In this document: positions 22,531 to 34,164 of the stretch, one piece after another
How positions within the stretch are numbered: the first letter of the stretch is position 1
How the letters are laid out: each line of letters starts with the position of its first letter
Source: Persicaria tinctoria
Taxonomy: Eukaryota > Streptophyta > Magnoliopsida > Caryophyllales > Polygonaceae
Assembly (NCBI GenBank): GCA_037127255.1
Contig: JBANSL010000013.1
Coordinates: 11,056,688-11,120,687 of the forward strand
Direction of reading: 5' to 3'
Length of the DNA: 64,000 bases
Made by a program: the position numbers and the translations under genes
The notes under the pieces: model-generated
The model's database searches: none
Seen by the model: the letters and a program-made list of their open reading frames with translations, nothing else
What the model was told of the DNA's origin: nothing

Positions 22531-24952
22531 ATGGATCATCATCAGCAAGATTCAAGCTTCTCCCCCAATCTCCTCAGGTGGGACCCACGCTCCTCCTCCC
22601 TGCCAACCGCCGCTAATCCCCCTCCCCCCTCTCTTCAACCACCGCCTTACCGCATCCTCGACGCCGCTCCGGCGCCGGCGCCCCAGCCACCGGCCTCCTA
22701 CGCGTACGGCGCCGGGATGATGATGAGCCACCACCACCACCCACACCAGCTCCATATGCACCCGGCGCGGGCCCCGCCGCCGCTCCCGCTGCAGCCCCCG
22801 GCGGCGGCCGCGCCCCAGGGCCACTCGCTCCTCCAACTCGGCGGCCTCGAGGAGCTCTTTCAGGCGTACGGCATCCGCTACTACACGGCGTCGAAGATAG
22901 CGGAGCTCGGGTTCACCGTCAACACGCTCCTCGACATGAGGGAGGAGGAGCTCGACGACATGATCAACAGCCTCTCCCACATCTTCCGGTGGGACCTCCT
23001 CGTCGGCGAGCGGTACGGCATCAAAGCCGCCGTCAGGGCCGAGCGACGCCGCCTGCAGGAGCTCGAGTACTCCGCTAGGAGCGGTGGCGGTCTCAGCCTC
23101 GTCTCCGCTGACACCACCACCCACCCCCTCGATGCCTTCTCCCAAGAAGGTAACCATATCAAACAACAGTAAAATTTACACCATAATAGATGTTCACACT
23201 ATGATCTAATCGATCTCGTTTATAGGGATTTCGGAGGAGCGAGTGCAGGGAGAGAAAGAGGCGGTTCGAAGCGGGGGCGGGACGAGCTGGGAGATGGTGG
23301 CGATGCAGCAACAGCAAGTGCAGCAGCAGCATCACCATGAGAGGAAGAAGCAGAAGCAGCAGCACCAAAGGAGGAAGAAGGCAGCTGAGGACGACGGGGA
23401 TGATAATGAAGACGATAATGGGGACGACGGACCTGGAGAGGGCTGCGTGAGCGAGAGACAAAGGGAGCATCCGTTCATTGTGACGGAGCCCGGTGAGGTA
23501 GCAAGAGGGAAGAAGAATGGGCTTGATTACTTGTTCCACCTCTATGAACTCTGCCATGATTTCCTTATCCAAGTCCAGAACCTTGCTAAGGATTGTGGAG
23601 ATAAGTGCCCCACCAAGGTAATTAAACACTTTACTAATTGATTTAGGGTTTATTTTTTTGGTGCTAAGATTTAGGGCTAAATTATCATTAGCTACTTGGA
23701 ATATTGCAATTTGCAAGTAGGTGATCATCTATGGTACCTTGGTAAATGATAAGTTTAGGTTCAAAACAACACTTTCTAAATTCAATGACTTTAGGAAACT
23801 AATGTGACAAATGGTTTATCTAACGGTTAAAAACCGCTTATTAAAGTGATAAAACCACTAAAACTATTATATGAGTTTATGGAAATCATTAAATTTAGCT
23901 ACAAATGAAGTTCAATCTTTAGTTTGATTGAATTCCTTGATCTAGCTATAGAATCATATGAATGCAATCTCTCCATTAGCTACTTGGAGCATTCCATCAT
24001 TCATCTATGGTGTTACACTTTTTGTATTACGCATTTATACTTCCTATTACTCTAAGATATAAATTATGAATTAAATTATGATATTGGCAGGCATCTTATG
24101 TTTAAATTTATATATAAATCCTAAGTGATTAGCCTATAAAAAATATATTTTATGTGTATATTTTAATGTTTTAGCTTATTAGGGTTTATGCATCTAGGGC
24201 TAGCTAGGATATATTTTTATAAGAGGATAAAACATTATAAAAATATACACTATAAATATAAATTTTTTTTAATGTAGTAGCTTCTAGAGTTTATAATTTT
24301 AAATCTAGAGTATTTTTTCTGAATTTTATTTACAATTCATATCAATTTAAGAGATACGAAAAGTGTAACCGAAGATCCAAACCGTTAAAAAAATCGCTTC
24401 TTAAAGTGATAAGATTAAACCACTATAAAGATTTAGTTAACTCTCTGTTCAATTAATACCTCTTCAAAAATCAATATCAGACTTTTAAAATGGTATATTT
24501 TGGTGCTTGTTTTTGGGAAATCTTTAAATTTAGCAACAAAATTTCAATCTTCCCACACTTGATTGGTTCTGCAGGTAACAAACCAGGTGTTTAGGTATGC
24601 AAAGAAGGCGGGCGCTACGTACATCAACAAGCCGAAAATGCGGCACTACGTTCACTGCTACGCGCTGCACTGCCTCGATGAGGAGACGTCGAATGCCCTA
24701 AGGAGAGCGTTCAAGGGGAGGGGCGAGAACGTGGGGGCGTGGAGGCAGGCTTGCTACAAGCCTCTAGTCACTATTGCAGCGAGGCAAGGGTGGGACATTG
24801 ACGCGATCTTCAACGCACACCCTCGCCTCGCTATCTGGTATGTCCCCACCAAGCTCCGGCAGCTTTGCCACGCTGAGCGTAGTGTTGCTGCCGCAGCAAA
24901 TACCTCCTCCATTGCCACCGCGACCATCGCTCCCCATCACCTCCCCTTTTGA
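22531..24952 (+). CDS. LFY: FLORICAULA/LEAFY floral meristem identity transcription factor
   Basis: Three exons, 22531-23149, 23226-23617 and 24575-24952, with GT-AG introns of 76 and 957 bp. The joined CDS is 1389 bp (462 aa), and both introns sit where LEAFY genes usually have them. Residues ~104-178 form the SAM-type oligomerisation domain ([40 protein letters not shown]). Residues ~285-455 form the helix-turn-helix DNA-binding domain ([62 protein letters not shown]). The protein is somewhat longer than the usual ~400 residues because of a Pro/Ala/His-rich N-terminus ([12 protein letters not shown]) and a linker with Gln/His, basic and Asp/Glu runs. LEAFY activates floral homeotic genes in the nucleus as a dimer. 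Exon 1 is strikingly GC-rich against its AT-rich surroundings, creating long spurious antisense frames. No disabling change seen. Confidence 0.97.
23618..24574 (+). other. LEAFY intron 2
   Basis: AT-rich 957-bp intron with donor GTAATT and acceptor TTCTGCAG. No element or gene was recognised inside. Confidence 0.85.
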
Positions 24953-25221
24953 TTGGGAATTCGTCCATCGAGTCTTCGATTAGTAGCGGAATTTTTAGGG
25001 TTTTAGTTAGCTGGTTTTTTTATGCATGTGTTCGTTTGACAATGGCTGGGAGGTAGTTGAGGAAAACCTAGAGGTCTTGATCTGTATGAGTCAGTGTTTC
25101 GCTAGTAGTATAGCTAGTAAGTGTAATGTAGATTATATGTAGTTTTTAGTTTTTTTGAAAGAGGTGAGAATTTAGGTGGTTTCATATTCCGCTGATCCAC
25201 CACTATCCAAGTCCAACCCTA

Positions 25222-26443
25222 TGTTAGAATATATGATTCAAAATTAGGTTTATTAGAATTAATTTATCTAATGAAATTGAATGATGGAGCGGTTAGGATT
25301 TGGTTAATTAAAGAAGATAGTGGTCTAATTAGTGGGCAAGTGCCGCACAACAGTTTTGGGTTTAAGATGTTGGTAGTTTTAGTTTTAGGCTTAATTTGGA
25401 TTTCTATAAATTGTAATTTGGGGTTATCAGATCAATTGAATTGAGGACTCAGAGAAAACATTCTGGCTCTTCTCTTCCAACATGATATCAGAGCTTAGGT
25501 TTCGATCCTATTGAAGAAATCTATGGAGAAAGTGCTCCATGAAAGGTCTTCCCATGAGGAGGAAGTCATCATGTTTGTTGAAGATGATTCCAAGGGAAGG
25601 AATCATGAAGGAGGTCCAGAGACGACACTCCATGTTTGTTGAAGACGGTTCCAAATTAACAAAGGAATCGGGAAGGAGGCCGAGAAACCGGTGATCCACG
25701 TCTGTTGAAGAAGATTCCAAGTAATGGTGGAGTCATGAGGAGGCCAAGAGAGGTACTCTATTTGTCGAGTCTTTCCATGGCAGGAGAGATCGAGAGGCCG
25801 AAGATGAAGGCCAACAGTTGTTCCGGAGATGAAGATCCCGGAGGTTAAGTGTCCGTACAAGAGTTCGGGCAAGAAGTTGTCCATGGAGGGCATCACCACC
25901 GACGAGAAGGAGGCGGAAGATGTGGCCGAAGAGGCAATTTGAAGGCGACGAGAAGTGCGTCTGACATCGAGGTTTGAAGAGGATGAGCAAGTGCATCTAG
26001 ATCGATCCGAAGATGAGAAGTGCATTGATCGATCAAGGTTTCGAATTCGATGAGAAGTGCATCGCAGTTTGAAGACCCGCGTCTGCAGTCAACAATTGAA
26101 GATCGATGATGATGAAGTGCAGAAGATTGAAGACGATGGGCTCTGGAGAAAGAATTTGAAGATGAAAATGTAGCGTCTAATGCATCTGGAAAAAAAAAAG
26201 TGAAATTTTGAATCAAGGGAAGGTGTTAGAATATATGATTCAAAATTAGGTTTATTAGAATTAATTTATCTAATGAAATTGAATGATGGAGCGGTTAGGA
26301 TTTGGTTAATTAAAGAAGATAGTGGTCTAATTAGTGGGCAAGTGCCGCACAATTTGGATTTCTATAAATTGTAATTTGGGGTTATCAGATCAATTGAATT
26401 GAAGAGGACTCAGAAAAAACTTCCTGGCTCCTCTCTTCCAACA
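25222..26443 (+). mobile_element. TRIM-like miniature LTR retrotransposon
   Basis: Two LTRs, 25222-25482 (261 bp) and 26224-26443 (220 bp), both start TGTTAGAATATATG and end TTCCAACA. The 3' copy lacks an internal 44-bp stretch present in the 5' copy. TGATATCAGAGC directly after the 5' LTR (25483) matches an initiator-Met-tRNA primer-binding site, and a purine tract AAGGGAAGG precedes the 3' LTR. A perfect target duplication CCCTA flanks it (25217-25221 and 26444-26448). The 741-bp interior has no gag or pol. The related site in unit B (near 34135) is empty. Confidence 0.93.
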
Positions 26444-26717
26444 CCCTAACGAAAAATGGGTGAGTAGATTATATATGTAGTTGTTTGTGCTGCATCACTA
26501 AATGACCCAAATTTTGTTTAGGTTAAAACCCAACTTATTAAGAACGTGGATTATTTTTGTAAAAAGTAACTTGAAAAACATTTTTTTTGTTAATATGTAG
26601 CTAATGAGGTAGCTAAGAATGATAGGATAGTTGAAACTAATGGATTAAGTGTGTTAATTAATATATGTTAAATTAAAATGTTCATAAGCTAATAAAGGTA
26701 TTTTGGTTACTTCTCCG

Positions 26718-27629
26718 ACACAGCTTCTCCAACAGATGTGCAGAGTGTGTTTTGGTTACTTTACGTGATGCTATATAAAAGGCCTCCTTTTATGCTCCTG
26801 GACACTGTAGCACACAGAGAGAGAACCCAGAGGCGGCAAAAGAGAGAGCGAGGGTTAGGGTTCACAGCGAAGAGCCCGTCGCCGCCGAGAGAGCTTGGGA
26901 GCTTCTCCCATGGCGTCTCCGGTGATGAAAAGGCGTTGGGCACTCCGGTGAGAGAAAAGCCAAGAGAAGAAGAGAGCGACGCCGATAACTGAAGCGCTTG
27001 AGTACTCGAGAGGTGAGGGAGATCCAGCGAGAGCGAGAGAGCTCGAGGGCGAGTGATCTCCGAAGCCATTCTTGAGCGCAATTCCGGGAAGAAAGGTCGA
27101 GTACAGCAACACAAGTCCGAGCAGCCTTCAGAGGCTTATACAAGGACTGAATCGAGACCTAAGAGCGATGAACGGCATCGAGAAAGACCCGAGGGATCTT
27201 GAACTCGATCTGCAACCAAAGGGCGTCGAAGCTCTGCAACCGAAGGACGACTTCAACGGTGGACGACGACTCGGGTCACTCGGCTGTAGTCCGATTAGTC
27301 CATAGAAACGCTGGAATTCAGGGAGTTCAATCTTCTCTCCACTCATTCCTACATTACTCGTTGCTTGTTAATTTAGCCTTCGGTTATTGGTTGTCATGTT
27401 GTTCTTGTTTAGATGACTCTCTTAGGACTTGTTTGTATGATTTCTGATCCGCCTTAGAGCACAGTGGAACGCTCTCTTGAGACGGGGACGTAGGGAACTT
27501 TTCCCGATCCTCGTAAAAAAATCTCCGTGTCCTTTTCCGTTTGTGTTCGATAGAGATTCAATTCAATCTAGATCCGAGCCTTTACTATTGAATGATTGAC
27601 CTATCCGGTACCTCGAACCAGGATTTACA
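26718..27629 (+). repeat. 5' LTR (truncated)
   Basis: Matches 31678-32583 closely. Its left border follows a local duplication of TTTTGGTTAC (26701-26710 and 26751-26760), which marks a rearrangement that removed the first ~150 bp. Confidence 0.85.
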
Positions 27630-30600
27630 AATTGGTATCAGAGCCTTGGCTCGTTCTTGATTTCTGGCATGCTTCTTGTTTGATTATGCTTGAAATTTGC
27701 TTATATTCATGTTCTTGGATGAGTTACAGTTTCCGCTGCATACTTTATCTGTTTCTGAATGTCTATGCTTCAAGAAAGTTGGTTACTACTTTGTTTAGTT
27801 GCCTTAAGACATATTGCTTGTGCTTTCTTGAAAGTCCAGTTCAGCAAACATTGTTGTGTGTGACTCTTGAGCATGAATTCTGAGATCCTGCTGGTTATTT
27901 GGTATTGATTTATCAACCTTCTATGGGTTCTGTTTTTGCCTTCTGTTTTCTATGCGAATTCATGGCTGTACAATTCTACTTTGGTTGATATTTGGTCATT
28001 TTCATGGACCCATATATGTACTCTTTGAATCCTTTTGCACCACATACCTGTTTGATGAATCTTGTGTACATTGACACTTGTCGCATCTCAATCTACAACT
28101 TACTAATGATGCTTATTCATCATCTTCTCAATGTATGTGTGCCTATCAGATATTACATGTATATGATATCTATTTTAGGGTTCTTAGTGTGAGTTCTATT
28201 GTGCTCTTTCTTCTCTTTAATTCAAGTATGAACATGTTGTGCTTGTGTATTCCATAGCTTTATGATCTTTGGATTACCTGTCTTGCCATAACTTGCTCTT
28301 TGGTGCTGTTTTAAGAGCCTTACTTGAATTTCAGATTACATGCTCTCTTGATGCTCTCATGGTTTTCTTAATTGCCCTTATCTCTATAGCTTTACAACCA
28401 TTTGCTTAGGCTCAACACCTTATCTACTGCCATCCTACATTCTGATTCGACTACTTGTTTTTCATGCTTGATAAATTGGATGATTGTTGCTCCTGATCAC
28501 AGTAATGCATTGTCCTTAGTTTCTTGCATGTTTTAGTAGTTAATTGGATGTTCTCTTGCATGGTATTTGGGTGTCCTGTCATATTCGTATGTCTTATTCT
28601 TTATCTCACATGATTTAGAAATAGATGTGCTCTTCGAATCTTGACCTGCTTGTTGGTTGTTTAGCTTGGGTTCAGTTAAAGTTGTACATGTTGTTTTATC
28701 AAGTACTTGTGAGCTTAGAATTTGAGGAGCTTTGACTAGTTTCTCTAGATTTCTTTCTCTTGTCATCACTTGATATTTACTACAACATTCATGCTTTTTT
28801 CATAATTTCCCCTGCTGCCCAATGTTTTTCTTGTGTTACAGAATTTTGGTGCTAAAACTACTAGGTTTTCTTGGCATACTCATATAGTTTACACTGCTCA
28901 TGGTTGCAGTAGTTTTTCTTGCTATATTCTATGCCTAATTAACTGTAAATAGTAGTTTCCTTATTCTGCACTTATGATTCGTGTGGTTTTAGGACAGTCT
29001 CATGCACTTTTCTTCATGTGTAAACCTGTCCCATGCCTATTAACGTGTGATCCTCAGTTCTGATTACATGTTTTGTCATATGAGTGTCCCATTTGTTTTG
29101 TGCATTACATGATAGATTTCTTGTCCTTCCTATATCTACATACTTCACTGCTGTACTTTTTCGAGTTCTTTGTGATGTCATGTTTGTGGAAGTTATTAGA
29201 TCTATTCATGATTTGCTTCTGTGAATTCAGATTTACTCATTTCCTTTTTTGTACAATTGGATTGTAATTATCTGTTTTCTTGTATGGGAACTCTCAGCTA
29301 GATGTCTCAGCTGATTGTCTTTACTCATTCTTATATGCTTGATTCAGTTTTTTGATAAAAACATACATCTTATTGGCCTATGATAGAGTACTGATTACTA
29401 ACTCATTGTGTGGTCTCCCTCCTGTCCAAGGTGAAACCCATCAAGTGCTAAACAAACTGGGAAGGCAAAACCTTGGGTTTGTGCCAGGAAGAGATTGAAG
29501 GATATGCAGATCAGGAACCACTATAGAAACTGTGGGATTCCTTCGAGATGATAGCTACATCAAGCATCTGCTAAATGAAGAATCAGGGCCAGATTTCTTC
29601 TTGTTCCTTTTCTCTATTTCAGTTTTATTTACATTTCAAAATGTGTTGCACTTTTATGAGTTTAGTGTAATCTCTATCTTCATCTGATCCTTGTCTTACT
29701 TGTGATCTACATTGGCCTTGATCTAAGGTAGTTTTTCCCCTTGTTTAAACTGAATCTGATGCTTGGTGTTTATGTTTAAGCTTTTTTAGCATGATAAATT
29801 CTGTGACCCTTAGTGTTCTTGAATTTCTATTTGTGCTTGAAGTGCTTATCTATGATCTGTCTTACATGATCTGTCATGACATAAACTAGGATTTTTATGC
29901 ATGTTTTTGGATTAAACTTGCTGTTTATTCCTCTAAACTTAAGTGCATATAAATCTGCATTTTGCAGTCAGATGCAAATCCTGTTTTTAGATGATTTCTG
30001 TGCGTTTTTAGCATGTTTATCTTCGTGATTAAATGCTCTACATAATCCGCACCTCGTCAAATCATGCTATTAGGATTTCTTGTTTATGTGTGAAGTACTG
30101 TTTGTGATATTTCTTTCCCTTTTGTGTGGGTATTATGTCACATAAGTACTTGCCTCATTGCCCACTCTCTATAATATCCTCTGTGAAATACTTCTGATTA
30201 AGATGACTAAGCAAGTCTTCTCTTTTGTCAGAAAAACTTTCTCTGAAGAGTTTGTGACCTTGTCACTCGCCAGCCAAGCAGCTAAGGGTTTCCAGATGGC
30301 TCGATGCAGCCTTTCCCATCTGCCGGACTCTTCTAGGAGTTGGAGGATAGTAGATCGAGTAAAGGAGAAAAAAACCAACCAGAGGAACATCTCGACCACA
30401 AAAGAAGAAAAGTAAAGGAAATAAAAGGCCAAGTGTTCTAGAAGTTCAGCAGCTCATGAGGAGCCTGAACCAGCATCAATCTGCAGCCATAGCTAACGTC
30501 AAATTGCAGCTACGAGATTTTGAAGACTCACTCACCAAATTAAAGGGGGCAAAGGTAAGTATCCTAATCCTATTTCAATGCCTAAAGGATGGATCACAAG

Positions 30601-31527
30601 CCATGATAAACATGTGCTTATATGCATATGGTATTGTCTTCCGACATGCCCATATGAATATAATCACATGTCATGTTTCAAAATGGCTTGCCTACCTTTA
30701 GATGATAAATAGATGGTCGATACTTGCTAGCTCTTGCTTTATAATTTGGGTGATTGATCGTTTAAATCCGCTGGCTTCCTATGTTGGCTTGTTTTCCCTT
30801 CGTGCTTGTTTCTTCTTATGGGAATCTTTTAATTTTTCCCTTGTTATGTGGAGGTCTGACAGCTTGTTAACCAAGCTTCCCTCCTTGTGTGTGGTGTTCT
30901 GCAGCATGTCTATCATGCATGCCTTGCCTGGTTGTGCACTACTCTATTCATTGGCTTGGTGTACATGTTCTTGAGTGCTTTGTCCACTTTTATGAATTCA
31001 TGTATTATCTTTGTTAAAGTCTTTGATTTGCCTACATATCTAGGTCAGTTAGAGTATGTGCTTTGGCTTTTCACTTGCATAAAAAAAAATCAGTTTGCTT
31101 ATACTTGCTATTAATTAGTTGTATAAATGCTTGCTGCTTTTCTGTTTTTCTTGTGGTATTGGCCTCGAGAAGGCATTATGTGTGATATTGCCTCTCATGC
31201 GTCTCATTGACTAGAGGGACTCATTCCCTTAGAGACTTTTATGTCTTGGTAGTCTATATGAGGCATGCTTTCATGGTTACACGTCTAGCTTGCTATATAA
31301 TTCTATGCATCTATTAAGTGCTGAATTCATACTTCATATACTAGATTTTCTATGAAAAAGACCTGCTGAAATTCTTAATTTCTATCTTCTTTGTTATGCT
31401 TAATACTTGGTATTGCTAACGGTGGATGGAGAAAGTACAGGTACAACGATGACTGACGTCGTTTCATTGTGCTCATAGATTTACTCTACCTTGTTTTCTT
31501 TCGTAAACTAGATTTAAGAGGGCAAAT

Positions 31528-32583
31528 TGTAGAGTTTATAACTCTAGTTTACTCATATATATACATCATATATCATATGTGTGTTTTGTATAATGGGTTG
31601 GTAACCCATCAGGTTGGTAAGGCCCAGATCCGGACAACTCCACACAGCCCATCTACAACCCATAAGCTCTTCCTCTAGCCACACAGCTTCTCCGACAGAT
31701 GTGCAGAGTGTGTTTTGGTTAATTTACGTGATGCTATATAAAAGGCCTCCTTTTATGCTCCTAGACATTGTAGCACACGGAGAGAGAACCCAGAGGCGAG
31801 AAAAGGGAGAGCGAGGGTTAGGGTTCACAGCGAAGAGCCCGTCGCCGCCGAGAGAGCTTGGGAGCTTCTCCCATGGCGTCTCCGGTGATGAAAAGGCGCT
31901 GGGCACTCCGGTGAGAGAAAAGCCAAGAGAAGAAGAGAGCGGCGCCGATACCTGAAGCGCCTGAGTACTCGAGAGGTGAGGGAGATCCAGCGAGAGTGAG
32001 AGAGCTCGAGGGCGAGTGATCTCCGGAGCCATTCTTGAGCGCAATTCCGGGAAGAAAGGTCGAGTACAACAACACAAGTCCGAGCAGCCTTCAGAGGCTT
32101 ATACAAGGACTGAATCGAGACCTAAGAGCGATGAACGACATCGAGAAAGATCTGAGGGATCTTGAACTCGATCTGCAACCAAAGGGCGTCGAAGCTCTTC
32201 AACTGAAGGACGACTTCAACGGTGGACGACGACTCGGCTGTAGTCCGATTAGTCCATAGAAACGCTGGAATTCAGGGAGTTCAATCTTCTCTCCACTCAT
32301 TCCTACATTACTCGTTGCTTGTTAATTTAGCCTTCGGTTATTGGTTGTCATGTTGTTCTTGTTTAGATGACTCTCTTAGGACTTATTTGTATGATTTCTG
32401 ATCCGCCTTAGAGCACAGTGGAACGCTCTCTTGAGCCGGGGACGTAGGGAACTTTTCCCGAACCTCGTAAATAAATCTCCGTGTCCTTTTCCGTTTATGT
32501 TCGATAGAGATTCGGTTCAATCTAGATCCGAGCCTTTACTATTGAATGATTGACCTGTCTGGTACCTCGAACCAGGATTTACA
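31528..32583 (+). repeat. 3' LTR
   Basis: Full-length copy, TG...CA ends, 1056 bp. TATA box at about 31735 and start-site region GAGAGAGAACCC near 31780. Sequence after 32583 resumes unit A of the tandem duplication. Confidence 0.88.
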
Positions 32584-32679
32584 ATTAGTAACCTAGTTGA
32601 TTGAGAGTTGATACAAACTAACTTATGAGACAAGAGAAAATGTATATATTTGTGAAAAAACTTGAGGTGATCGAGTAAC

Positions 32680-33097
32680 TGCATTGTAATGTCTATTTTA
32701 ATCTTAAGCATTTTGATCTAGGAATATTGGATGGCCTTAGGTAGAGATTAATTGGTAGACTTAGAGTCTTAGATAAATGCACATGTAAATATAATATGTA
32801 CTTATATATATACTAGCATATGTTAGAAGTGTAAGTTAACACTTATACTCACATGTGTATAAGTATATGTATGAGTATATGTTTTATATATATATACGTT
32901 GTATGCACATTATGTAACTGGGCCTGGAAAGCCCAAAGTCCGGCCTGCTTTTGCTTCACTAGACTGAGCTTGCTTACCTTGAGAGCTTTCAGCTCTTGGA
33001 CGCTCGCAACGCAACGTTTCAGTTAGTGCTTGCCTATATAAGTGAAGCTGGAGCTAGGGTTGCCTCATTCTTTAGTTCGACTCTTCAGATATTCCAA

Positions 33098-33131
<34 letters not shown>

Positions 33132-33824
33132 GGCCGGCGACAGAGAGAGAAAGCTAGGGTTTCTCCAACCCGGCTCCGACGAAGCTCACGGTGGTCCGAT
33201 ATAGAGCGAATCTCGCTCTGAGACTTTAGATCTCGGTTCTATGAAGAAGAAGAATGTCGTTTGCCCTCTATTCAGGCGAAGTTCCATTCTCTGGTTGATT
33301 CCGACGAAGATCTGCTATGTTCTCCATATCTAGGGTGTCCTCTTCCTTTACTTGCTTTGTTCTTGCTTCTCTCGTGCATACTTGTCTTGTATCGTGTATT
33401 TTCGTCTTTGTTTGCCTTAGTCTAGATCTAGGGCAACCTGTTTTGTAACCTTGCTATTTGATTAGTGGATTGAGATCTCAAGCCGATCCGGACGAGGCTC
33501 CGAGGCTAGGTTGTAAATCCTCTGTCCCCGTTCCCGTCCCCCTCTCCTGTCCCCTCTCACATAACTCCCTCTTTTTTTAATTCATTTATTAATTTAATTT
33601 ATTTTTTGTTTTTCTTTTAAATTGGGGGTTGTGAGGGGGGGGGGGGGTAGGAGGGGGGACAAGGTCGAGGTCAGGAGATTTGGCTTCCCGTGGACGTAGG
33701 CTCCGGCCGAACCACGTAAAACCGCTTGTTGGTTGCTTGTTTACTTTCTTGTTGCGTTTTCGTTTACAAACCCCGTTCTTGACTTTCAATCCGTAAAGTC
33801 GAGGACGCTTGGGAATTACATGCA
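32680..33824. mobile_element. 1.1-kb LTR-like insertion in unit A
   Basis: Present in unit A and absent from unit B, where GAGTAATTGTTGAAAA is uninterrupted. It begins TGCATTGTAAT and ends ATTACATGCA. It contains a TATA-like CCTATATAAG near 33032, a (GA)n run at 33102-33128 and an LTR-like leader (CTAGGGTTTCTCC), so it resembles a solo LTR. No 5-bp target duplication was found, so class is uncertain. A C-rich/G-rich inverted block lies at 33523-33661. Confidence 0.55.
33523..33661. repeat. C-rich/G-rich inverted repeat with G-run
   Basis: Starts TGTCCCCGTTCCCGTCCCC and ends GGTAGGAGGGGGGACA, an imperfect inverse pair around an AT-rich centre. One arm has an uninterrupted run of about 13 G. 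It could be a tiny MITE. No target duplication was found. Confidence 0.45.
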
Positions 33825-34164
33825 TGGTGAAAATTCAATTTTAAAAACTAACTTATTTAAACCAAAAGATCCGAAAAGCTATCTGCATTGCCAAATAGAG
33901 CCTAAAACAGTAATCCCTCTTATCTAAAATGTAAGATGTATCATTTTATCATAAGTATTTTAATGGGTTAAATCTATTATAAAATATTAACTTTTATTAA
34001 TATTTTTAAAACAAATTTAATATTTATTACGGAGTAAGTGTAATGTAGATTATATGTAGTTTTTAGTTTTTTTTTTAAAGAGGTGAGAATTTAGGTGGTG
34101 TCATATTCCGATTACCACTGTCCAAGTCCAACCTTAATGAAAAATGGGTCACCAGTATATATGT

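Larger units (their letters stand above)
26718..32583 (+). mobile_element. LARD-like non-autonomous LTR retrotransposon (5.9 kb)
   Basis: Near-identical direct repeats form the LTRs: 26718-27629 and 31528-32583. The 3' LTR begins TGTAGAGTT and ends ATTTACA. The 5' LTR lacks about 150 bp at its start. TGGTATCAGAGCC at 27633-27645 is an initiator-Met-tRNA primer-binding site just after the 5' LTR. A purine-rich AAGAGGGCAAAT precedes the 3' LTR. Each LTR has a TATATAAAAGG TATA box. The 3.9-kb interior shows no protease, integrase, RT or RNase H. It does contain a short Cys-containing frame near 29450-29550 and a coiled-coil-like stretch at 30421-30554. High LTR similarity suggests a fairly young insertion. 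Because the left end is damaged, no target duplication can be read. Confidence 0.88.
25116..34028. repeat. tandem segmental duplication, unit A (inflated by insertions)
   Basis: Starts AGTAAGTGTAATGTAG, about 160 bp after the LEAFY stop, and ends AACAAATTTAATATTTATT. Once the insertions at 25222-26443, 26718-32583 and 32680-33824 are removed, the remaining sequence aligns co-linearly with unit B. Unit A core pieces: 25116-25221, 26449-26717, 32584-32679, 33825-34028. Confidence 0.85.

Noticed and set aside
22552..23166. 204-codon antisense frame over LEAFY exon 1
   Set aside because: A by-product of GC-rich coding sequence on the plus strand. It has no family signature, and LEAFY explains the region fully.
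26738..27447. Overlapping frames in the LARD LTRs, repeated at 31614-32259
   Set aside because: The same set appears in both LTRs because the LTRs are duplicates. No protein family is recognised.
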